Origin: Acidobacteriota bacterium
GTDB taxonomy: Bacteria > Acidobacteriota > Terriglobia > Terriglobales > Acidobacteriaceae
Reading direction: 5' to 3'
Assembly (NCBI GenBank): GCA_025353435.1
Contig: JANXQR010000709.1
Coordinates: 1-5,774, forward strand
DNA: 5,774 bases
Part shown: one piece after another, positions 1 to 5,098 of the stretch
How positions within the stretch are numbered: position 1 is the stretch's first letter
Layout: each line of letters opens with the position of its first letter
Position numbers and translations under genes: made by a program
The notes under the pieces: generated by a model
What the model was told of the DNA's origin: nothing
Databases searched by the model: none
Seen by the model: the letters and a program-made list of their open reading frames with translations, nothing else

Positions 1-2531
1 GTTTGGCGTTTGGATAGCTCGCGGGCCAGTTTCATGCGCTGCGCTTCGCCGCCGCTGAGAGTGGTGGCGCTCTGGCCGAGATGCACGTAGCCGAGGCCGA
101 CGTCAACGAGCGTTTGCAGCTTTTGCTTGAGCTGCGGCACGTTGGCGAGCACGGTCAATGCGTCTTCGATGGTGAGTTCGAGGATGTCGGCAATGGAGTA
201 GCCGTGGAACTTTACGGCCAGCGTTTCCTGGTTGTAGCGGCGCCCATTGCACACTTCGCACTGCACGTAGACGTCCGGCATGAAATTCATCTCAATTCGG
301 CGCTGTCCGTCGCCCTCGCACGTCTCGCACCTGCCCCCCGCCACGTTAAAGCTAAATCTACCAGGCTTATAGCCCCGCTCCCGCGCCTCCGGCAGCATCG
401 CAAACAAATCCCGAATCGGCGAAAACACCTGCGTGTAGGTAGCGGGGTTGGAGCGGGGGGTTCTGCCGATGGGGGATTGGTCGATGCGAATGACTTTGTC
501 GAGATTCTCGGCGCCGGTGAGGGTTTCGTGCGAGCCGGGCTCTTCGCGCGAGCCGTAGATGGATTTGGCCAGGGACTTGTACAGTATGTCGTTGATAAGA
601 GTGCTTTTACCGCTGCCGCTGACGCCGGTGACGACGGTCATGACGGCCAGCGGGATGCGGATATTGACGTCCTGGAGGTTGTGCTCGCGCGCGCCGGTTA
701 TGGTGAGCCATTTGCCACTGATTTTGCGCGGCTTGGGGCGGTGCAAGATGCCGATATCCCCTGACAGGTATCTTCCGGTTAGGGACTCGGGGCAGGCCAT
801 GATGTCGGCGGGAGTGCCGGACGCGACGACGTGGCCGCCAAGGCGGCCGGCGCCTGGGCCGAGGTCGAGCACGTAGTCGGCGTGGCGGATGGTTTCTTCG
901 TCGTGCTCGACGACGAGGACGGTGTTGCCAAGGTCGCGGAGCTGAACAAGCGCTTCAATGAGGCGCGTATTGTCGCGCTGATGCAGTCCGATTGACGGCT
1001 CGTCGAGCACGTAGAGCACGCCGCGCAGCTTGGAGCCGATTTGCGTGGCTAGGCGGATGCGCTGGCCTTCGCCGCCGGAGAGTGTGGAGGCGCTGCGATC
1101 GAGGGAGAGATAACTGAGGCCGACGGCGCAGAGGAACTCGAGGCGCTCGATAATTTCGCGACGGATGCGGTCGGCGAGCAACGCTTCGCGCGCGGTGAAC
1201 GAGAGTGCGTAGGCGGCGCTGAGTGCGCGGTTCAGCGAGAGAGCAGTGAAATCTGCGATGGACAGGCCGTTGATTTTGACGGCGAGGGACTCGGGGCGCA
1301 GGCGCTTGCCGCGGCAGATGGGGCACGGGGTCGCGGACATGAAGTTCATCATGTAGTCGCGGTAGCCGTCGCTGCGGGCTTCTTCGATGGAGTCGCGCAG
1401 GTAGCTGAGGATGCCGTGGAAACCGGTGCGCGACGTTTCATTCTTCGGTGGGCCGTAGACCAGGATGTGCTGCTGGCGGGGAGGCAGTTCTTCAAAAGGC
1501 GTCTTGAGGTTGATGTCGTAGCGTTCGGATGCGAGGTGGATGAGTTTTAGAAGATATTGTGAGGCCGATCCGGGGCCGAGACCGCCGTCGAGGAGGGGCT
1601 TTGACCAGTCGGTGATGACTTTAGCGGGATCGAGATCGTACATGGAGCCGAGGCCGTGGCACTCGGGGCATGCGCCGAATGTGGAGTTGAAGCTGAAGCT
1701 GCGCGGTTCGAGCTTGGGGACGTCGAGGCCGCAGTCGGGGCAGGCCATGGAGGAGGAGAATAGTTGCTCGTCTCCGTTGGAGAGGACGATGAGGACGAGT
1801 CCATTGGCCATCTGGAGGGCTTTGGAGACAGCGGCGTCGAGGCGTTTTTCGAGGGAGGGTTTGCCGCCGGCGGCTGAGGCGATTTCGGCTGTGGTGGGCT
1901 TGAGCAGGACACGGTCGATGACGGCTTCGATGGTGTGATTCTTGCGGCGGTCGAGGGGGACTGGCTCGGAGAGGTCCTTCATCTCGCCGTCGACGCGGGC
2001 GCGGAAGCCTTGCTGATCGAACTGGTCGAGGAGTTCCTTGAATTCGCCTTTGCGGCCGCGGACTACGGGGGCCATGACGGTGACGCGTTCGCCGGCTCCG
2101 AGTTGCAGAATGCGCTGCACGATTTGCTCGGCTGTCTGGCGAGCGATGGGCCGGCCGCAGTTGGGGCAATGTGGGGTGCCCACCGAGGCGTAAAGGAGGC
2201 GAAGGTAGTCGTAGATTTCAGTGATGGTGCCGACGGTGGAGCGCGGGCTGCGGCTGGTGGTTTTCTGTTCGATGGAGATGGCGGGGCTGAGGCCTTCGAT
2301 GGAGTCCACGTCTGGTCGCTCGATCTGATCGAGAAACTGGCGCGCATAGGCGGAAAGCGTTTCGACGTAGCGGCGCTGGCCTTCGGCGTAAATGGTGTCG
2401 AACGCGAGGGAGCTTTTTCCGGAGCCGGAGAGGCCGGTTACTACCGTAAGGGTGTTGCGCGGGATGCGGACGTTGATGTCCTGCAGATTGTGCTGGCGCG
2501 CGCCGCGAACCGAAATGTGGGTGATGGGCAT
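1..2531 (-). CDS. uvrA: Excinuclease ABC subunit UvrA (C-terminus cut by window edge)
   Basis: UvrA is the cytoplasmic DNA-damage sensor of nucleotide-excision repair. It dimerises, binds ATP, finds distorted DNA and loads UvrB. Read from 2531 downward, 843 complete codons are open without interruption. Visible in order: the family start (VRGARQHNL, residues 8-16); Walker A GLSGSGKSS with K39; the UvrB-binding/insertion region; zinc module 1 with C264, C267, C288 and C291; a CPIC pair at C403/C406; ABC signature LSGGEGQR (484-491) followed by LDEPSIGLH; second Walker A GVSGSGKST with K642; zinc module 2 with C735, C738, C758 and C761; and the second signature LSGGEAQR (825-832). UvrA is usually about 940 residues, so roughly 100 residues including the last Walker B lie off the window. 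The insertion region is present, so this looks like canonical UvrA rather than a shortened UvrA2. The ATG at 2531 is chosen because it directly precedes the conserved family N-terminus; the frame stays open upstream, but no Shine-Dalgarno is visible there or at the ATG. Confidence 0.97.
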   Translation of the reverse strand, partial: MPITHISVRGARQHNLQDINVRIPRNTLTVVTGLSGSGKSSLAFDTIYAEGQRRYVETLSAYARQFLDQIERPDVDSIEGLSPAISIEQKTTSRSPRSTVGTITEIYDYLRLLYASVGTPHCPNCGRPIARQTAEQIVQRILQLGAGERVTVMAPVVRGRKGEFKELLDQFDQQGFRARVDGEMKDLSEPVPLDRRKNHTIEAVIDRVLLKPTTAEIASAAGGKPSLEKRLDAAVSKALQMANGLVLIVLSNGDEQLFSSSMACPDCGLDVPKLEPRSFSFNSTFGACPECHGLGSMYDLDPAKVITDWSKPLLDGGLGPGSASQYLLKLIHLASERYDINLKTPFEELPPRQQHILVYGPPKNETSRTGFHGILSYLRDSIEEARSDGYRDYMMNFMSATPCPICRGKRLRPESLAVKINGLSIADFTALSLNRALSAAYALSFTAREALLADRIRREIIERLEFLCAVGLSYLSLDRSASTLSGGEGQRIRLATQIGSKLRGVLYVLDEPSIGLHQRDNTRLIEALVQLRDLGNTVLVVEHDEETIRHADYVLDLGPGAGRLGGHVVASGTPADIMACPESLTGRYLSGDIGILHRPKPRKISGKWLTITGAREHNLQDVNIRIPLAVMTVVTGVSGSGKSTLINDILYKSLAKSIYGSREEPGSHETLTGAENLDKVIRIDQSPIGRTPRSNPATYTQVFSPIRDLFAMLPEARERGYKPGRFSFNVAGGRCETCEGDGQRRIEMNFMPDVYVQCEVCNGRRYNQETLAVKFHGYSIADILELTIEDALTVLANVPQLKQKLQTLVDVGLGYVHLGQSATTLSGGEAQRMKLARELSKRQ

Positions 2532-2569
2532 AATTGGGAATATTTGGGCGAGTGGAACAAATTGGGAAT
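2532..2569. repeat. 10-bp direct repeat AATTGGGAAT next to the uvrA start
   Basis: AATTGGGAAT occurs at 2532-2541 and again at 2560-2569, with starts 28 bp apart. In uvrA mRNA sense it reads ATTCCCAATT, and the proximal copy abuts the ATG, occupying the place where a Shine-Dalgarno would normally lie. The match is exact over 10 bp. Function unknown; it may be a chance duplication. Confidence 0.5.
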
Positions 2570-2571
2570 GT

Positions 2572-2591
2572 CGGGTGATTTCGATCACTCG
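2572..2591. repeat. Inverted repeat with TTCG loop in the uvrA leader
   Basis: On the plus strand CGGGTGAT, TTCG, ATCACTCG forms an 8-bp stem with one G-T wobble. In uvrA leader RNA (minus strand) the same site gives a stem with one A-C mismatch and a CGAA loop. No T-run follows on either strand, so it does not look like an intrinsic terminator. It lies between the predicted uvrA promoter and start codon and could be a leader RNA structure or a protein-binding palindrome. Confidence 0.4.
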
Positions 2592-2631
2592 TCTTGTGGG
2601 GTAATCTACCGGACCGCAATGATCTATGGGT

Positions 2632-2661
2632 ATTCTAGTTGTCAACAGAATCAAGGGTCAA
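2632..2661 (-). promoter_or_regulatory. Probable sigma70-like promoter of uvrA
   Basis: On the minus strand a TTGACC -35 (2661-2656) and a TAGAAT -10 (2637-2632) are separated by 18 bp; each hexamer matches the consensus at five of six positions. It would give a uvrA leader of about 90-95 nt. A 9-bp palindrome, GTTGTCAAC (2638-2646), fills the spacer next to the -10 and could be an operator. This is a sequence match only; in GC-rich bacteria such matches occur by chance, though this one lies in an AT-richer stretch at the expected place. Confidence 0.45.
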
Positions 2662-2772
2662 CGAAGCGGCCGGTGAGCGGTTTAATGCGAGAATCGCAGA
2701 GGAGCCGGGCGATGCGCGAGCAGAATTATGCGTAGCGAGGGTCAGATTGACCTCTTCAGAATGCTCATCTTA

Positions 2773-2777
2773 AAGGA
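2773..2777 (+). promoter_or_regulatory. Ribosome binding site of the 53-residue miniprotein
   Basis: AAGGA ends 7 nt before the ATG at 2785. This good Shine-Dalgarno match at proper spacing is the main evidence that the very short frame downstream is translated. A TTGACC/TTAAAG pair (2747-2752 and 2770-2775, 17-bp spacer) resembles a promoter, but it would start transcription almost at the ATG, so I do not list it as one. Confidence 0.6.
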
Positions 2778-2784
2778 ATACTAA

Positions 2785-2946
2785 ATGTCAGATGCATTGA
2801 ATTTAGGAATGTTAGTTTGCGCTACGGTAGGGTCGATGGCATTTGGGGTGTTGTCGGCTTATGGAATCTTTCGTGTCGGGTTTGCGCTGATGCGTCCCCG
2901 GACCCGATCCGTGGTGGTAAAGACACAGCCTGAAGTAGCTCTCTGA
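2785..2946 (+). CDS. Small single-span membrane protein, 53 residues, unknown function
   Basis: The frame starts with ATG GATCs neighbour MSDALNLGML and ends in EVAL at a TGA (2944-2946). Residues about 7-36 form one hydrophobic, glycine/alanine-rich stretch (LGMLVCATVGSMAFGVLSAY, then GIFRVGFALM) long enough for one membrane span. A basic tail with four arginines between residues 37 and 41 region (RPRTR) and a lysine follows, so by the positive-inside rule the C-terminus is probably cytoplasmic. There is no cleavable signal peptide. The Shine-Dalgarno AAGGA is well placed. The gene stands alone, divergent from uvrA upstream and convergent with the secreted-protein gene downstream, with 50 bp between the stop codons. 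I do not recognise a family. The codon use is more AT-rich than in its neighbours at the 5' end, which is common near starts. A chance frame cannot be excluded, but ribosome site plus membrane profile argue for a real gene. Confidence 0.65.
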   Translation: MSDALNLGMLVCATVGSMAFGVLSAYGIFRVGFALMRPRTRSVVVKTQPEVAL

Positions 2947-2996
2947 TACAGCCGTATTGAAATTCGCGTCTCCAGGGGCGTCAGCGGGCTTGCAGC

Positions 2997-3815
2997 TTAC
3001 TGCGGCGCCTCGGGGGGCGGTTGCACCGGCTGATTCTGTAACTGCTGCTGCATTTGCATTTGCTGGCGTTGCATCTCGAGCATGCGCTGTTGCGGAGTCA
3101 TGGGGGCTCCAGGCTGGTTGATGGGCTGCCCACCCGGCGGGCGGTTCATCGGCTGCTGCTGATTGGGCTCTTCCGCCTCTACCGGCTGCTCGACATCGTC
3201 ATCCTGCGGAACCTGGCGGTTGAAGGCCTGTCCGGCCTGACCAGGCTGTCCAGCCGGCCCGCCGACCTTGGTGCGTTCGCTCAGGATGATTTCCCGTGGA
3301 GTTCCCTGGCCTTCATCGCCGAGCATGAGCACGTTATAGGTCGATCCGTGCAGGATCTGCGAGATTACATCTTTGGCGGGCCCGGGGCCGTATTCGCCAA
3401 AAACGCGTTCATCACCCTGCAATCCCTCGACTTTTGCGCCGGTCGCTGTTGCCACGTCGTCAAGAATCTGGCGAAGGCTGGAGTTTGTTGCCCCCACTTG
3501 GAGGCCCTGGCTGTCCCAGCGAATGGAGGGAGGAGTTGGCGGGTCATTCACAGGCCATTTGGGCGGTTCAGGAGCGGCCGGGAGGGGAGCCTGCTCTGGC
3601 GCGGGCGTGGCCAACGCCGGATGGGCGGGGCTGGCCTTTTTGTGCGGACTGGCTGCGTGATGTGCCGAATGAACAGTGGGCGAAGCCTGAGCGCAAAGGG
3701 TCTGCGCACACGAAAACAATGCCGCAGCAGCCATCAAAGCCCAGAGCTGCGATGAGCGGAGAAATGCTGTTGAGCGACCGCAAAACCTGCGTGTTGGCAC
3801 CAGGCCTTTGATCAT
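2997..3815 (-). CDS. Secreted Pro/Gln-rich protein with probable STN-like (secretin/TonB N-terminal) domain
   Basis: This 272-residue protein is exported: a basic N-terminus (RR at 9-10, R14, R20), a hydrophobic core around 25-36 and a probable signal peptidase site CAQA|SP after residue 44. Next is a Pro/Ala/His-rich linker (about 45-97), then one compact region (about 98-182: SIRW, LRQILDDVATATGAKVEG, ISQILHGSTYNVLML, REIILSER). Its pattern of an amphipathic helix, a short strand, then a second helix and strand resembles the STN/secretin N0 fold, a small periplasmic interaction domain of secretins and TonB-dependent receptors. The tail (183-272) is low complexity: Gly/Pro/Gln, an acidic DDDVEQPVEAEE patch, and a Met/Gln-rich segment (240-261) that may form a coil. 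There is no secretin pore or receptor barrel, so it would be a stand-alone periplasmic or envelope-associated partner. The ATG has a GGAG (3828-3825, minus strand) 9 nt upstream. It is divergent from the secreted protein gene at 3930. The STN assignment is by eye and moderate. Confidence 0.85.
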   Translation of the reverse strand: MIKGLVPTRRFCGRSTAFLRSSQLWALMAAAALFSCAQTLCAQASPTVHSAHHAASPHKKASPAHPALATPAPEQAPLPAAPEPPKWPVNDPPTPPSIRWDSQGLQVGATNSSLRQILDDVATATGAKVEGLQGDERVFGEYGPGPAKDVISQILHGSTYNVLMLGDEGQGTPREIILSERTKVGGPAGQPGQAGQAFNRQVPQDDDVEQPVEAEEPNQQQPMNRPPGGQPINQPGAPMTPQQRMLEMQRQQMQMQQQLQNQPVQPPPEAPQ

Positions 3816-3824
3816 GTTGCGTCT

Positions 3825-3828
3825 CTCC
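3825..3828 (-). promoter_or_regulatory. Ribosome binding site of the STN-like protein gene
   Basis: On the minus strand GGAG within GGCGGGAGAG lies 9 nt before the ATG at 3815. It supports this start, which also supplies the basic N-terminal part of the signal peptide; the next Met (residue 28) would remove those charges. Confidence 0.6.
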
Positions 3829-3915
3829 CGCCTGCCCGCGAGACGGAGATTTGATCCGCCCCTCTGTACTAGACTACAAGAGATCCACGGACGCTCGAAG
3901 TAGAGCTTGTGGGGT

Positions 3916-3921
3916 GGAGAG
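3916..3921 (+). promoter_or_regulatory. Ribosome binding site deciding the start at 3930
   Basis: GGAGAG ends 8 nt before the ATG at 3930. It decides between that ATG and an in-frame GTG at 3909, which has no ribosome site at suitable distance. In the GTG reading this purine tract would be coding sequence, which is less likely. Confidence 0.65.
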
Positions 3922-3929
3922 AAACATCG

Positions 3930-4928
3930 ATGCGCCTCTCTAGAAACTGGTCAGCCGCCTGCACCGTCCATTTGCTGTTTTGCGCGGCGCTCACGGTGCC
4001 AACTGTTGCACACGCTACGAGTTGTACGACGCAGGCCGAAATGACGCCAACGGACCGAGACCTTCTGGCGGCCACGGGGCAGCGAATGGCGGCGGCCGTC
4101 ATTAACCAGGATGCGACCTCATTGCGCGCGGCGTTGCTGCCTTCAGTTGCGCAAGACTGGGATGGAATCCGGGACGCGATTGAGCAGGGCGCGCCTGCGG
4201 TAAAGGGCGGGCAGGCGCAGCTGCGCAGCCTTTATTTGATGGATTCGACATCGCAGAAGGCTGCGGAGGACACACAGTTTTTCTGCTCGAATGCGAATGG
4301 GTCGACCACGGTTACGATCTCCATGCGCGCATTGCCGCCGGGTCGATATGCCGTGATTCTTGCGGATGCTCAGGGAGCGCAGATGGCCGGCCAGATGGGC
4401 TTCATTCTCGGCTGGGACGCGAATACGTGGAAGCTGGGCGGCGCGTTTGTGCGGCCCGGCATGCTGGATGGGCACGACGGAGTGTGGTATTGGGAGCACG
4501 CGCGGCAAATGTCGCAGGCGAATTCTCCGTGGGCCGCGTATTTCTGTTACGAGGCGGCGCGTTATTTGCTGCTTCCGGTGGACTTCATCTCGTCGCCCAA
4601 CTTCGAAAAGCTCAGCCAGGAAGAGGGCCAACTGAAGAATTCGCCCTCCGATGCGTTTCCATACTCAGTGACCGCAGGGGAGCGAACCTGGAAGATCAAT
4701 GCCATCCGATTCGATCCATCATTGAGGCAGGCTGATCTGGGTGCGACGTACGAGTCGGCCGGTGTGACCGATCCCGCGGCTCAGCGCACTGAGGCGATTG
4801 CCGTACTTAGTGCGCTTTTGAAGGCTCAGCCGGACCTGCGGAAAAGCTTCCAGGGCATGTGGGCGTACTCATCAAATGGCGGCAAGGTAACGCCGGTGAT
4901 GGAATTGCCCATGGCGCAAATACCTTAA
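3930..4928 (+). CDS. Secreted protein of unknown function, 332 residues
   Basis: I do not recognise this family. The protein has a clear signal peptide: MRLSRNW, a hydrophobic core, and a cleavage site AHA|TS after residue 29. The mature part is soluble with no further membrane span. Residues about 40-70 (DRDLLAATGQRMAAAVINQD, then TSLRAALLP) are helical and resemble the opening of an NTF2-like or lumazine-like fold; 125-175 look beta-rich (TTVTISMRALPPGRYAVIL, MGFILGW, TWKLGGAFVRPGM). Residues 180-215 are aromatic and helical (GVWYWEHARQ, WAAYFCYEAARYLLLP), like a single helical-repeat pair. The C-terminal third (about 250-332) includes WKINAIRFDP and LSALLKAQPDLRKSF. Mature cysteines are C32, C119 and C206, so one disulfide is possible. 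The ATG at 3930 is preferred over GTG at 3909 because of GGAGAG 8 nt upstream. Divergent from the STN-like gene; the following aldolase gene is on the same strand, 170 bp away across a repeat array. The NTF2-like idea is tentative. Confidence 0.85.
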   Translation: MRLSRNWSAACTVHLLFCAALTVPTVAHATSCTTQAEMTPTDRDLLAATGQRMAAAVINQDATSLRAALLPSVAQDWDGIRDAIEQGAPAVKGGQAQLRSLYLMDSTSQKAAEDTQFFCSNANGSTTVTISMRALPPGRYAVILADAQGAQMAGQMGFILGWDANTWKLGGAFVRPGMLDGHDGVWYWEHARQMSQANSPWAAYFCYEAARYLLLPVDFISSPNFEKLSQEEGQLKNSPSDAFPYSVTAGERTWKINAIRFDPSLRQADLGATYESAGVTDPAAQRTEAIAVLSALLKAQPDLRKSFQGMWAYSSNGGKVTPVMELPMAQIP

Positions 4929-4933
4929 AAGCA

Positions 4934-5022
4934 GGGAACAGGGAGCAGGGACTAAGGGGCTAAGGGACTAAGGGACTAAGGGACTGAGGGACTGAGGGAC
5001 TGAGGGACTGAGGGACTGAGGG
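4934..5022 (+). other. Potential G-quadruplex-forming G-tract series
   Basis: Twelve GGG tracts follow one another on the plus strand at 4934, 4941, 4948, 4956 (four Gs), 4964, 4972, 4980, 4988, 4996, 5004, 5012 and 5020, all separated by only 4 or 5 nt (AACA, AGCA, ACTAA, ACTGA). This satisfies the standard motif of four G3 tracts with loops of 1-7 nt several times over. The G-rich strand is the sense strand for both flanking genes, so an RNA structure in their transcript is possible as well as one in DNA. Formation in the cell is not shown by sequence. Confidence 0.6.
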
Positions 5023-5059
5023 ACTGAGGAACTGAGGGACTAAGGAACGAAGGAACTGA
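4948..5059. repeat. Octamer tandem array (GGGACTRA), 14 units
   Basis: Fourteen consecutive 8-bp units run without spacer. Units 1, 3, 4 and 12 are GGGACTAA, unit 2 GGGGCTAA, units 5-10 (4980-5027) are identical GGGACTGA, units 11 and 14 GGAACTGA, unit 13 GGAACGAA. A uniform centre with decayed edges is the usual picture of growth by replication slippage. The array is preceded by two looser copies (CAGGGAA, CAGGGAG at 4933-4946). It begins 19 bp after the stop codon of the secreted-protein gene and ends 39 bp before the aldolase ATG. The 63-codon minus-strand frame crossing it is a low-complexity artefact of the repeat. Confidence 0.95.
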
Positions 5060-5098
5060 GGACTTGGGTCCAGGTTCGGGATTTTGATGGGAATTGAC

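Larger units (their letters stand above)
3816..3929. promoter_or_regulatory. Divergent intergenic promoter region
   Basis: These 114 bp separate the starts of two divergent secreted-protein genes and must hold both ribosome sites and presumably both promoters. The best plus-strand candidate is TTGATC (3851-3856) with TACAAG (3875-3880) at 18 bp, each matching consensus at four of six positions; this is weak. I see no convincing minus-strand -10/-35 pair and no strong operator palindrome. Shared regulation of the two genes is an inference from geometry alone. Confidence 0.4.

Noticed and set aside
81..764. Long plus-strand open frame of 227 codons
   Set aside because: It runs antisense to uvrA, whose zinc module 2, second Walker A and signature motifs are unmistakable. 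The frame is a by-product of GC-rich codon use and has no family-like sequence.
1935..2735. Plus-strand open frame of 266 codons
   Set aside because: Most of it is antisense to the conserved uvrA N-terminal half, and its product is a low-complexity Ala/Gly/Asp mix with no ribosome site. Only its last part lies in the intergenic region.
2947..2996. Bidirectional terminator between the convergent genes
   Set aside because: The 50 bp hold no stem of convincing length followed by a T-run on either strand; only short imperfect pairings are visible.
3697..3712. Lipoprotein signal (LFSC) in the STN-like protein
   Set aside because: Residues 33-36 end in a cysteine after a hydrophobic stretch, but Phe at -2 does not fit the lipobox, and a good signal peptidase I site (CAQA|SP) follows.
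3054..3755. Plus-strand open frame of 233 codons
   Set aside because: Antisense to the secreted STN-like gene, which has a signal peptide, a placed Shine-Dalgarno and a coherent domain order; the plus-strand product has none of these.
3909..3929. GTG start for the 332-residue secreted protein (339 residues)
   Set aside because: The ATG at 3930 has GGAGAG 8 nt upstream and gives a standard signal peptide; the GTG has no ribosome site and would make that purine tract coding.
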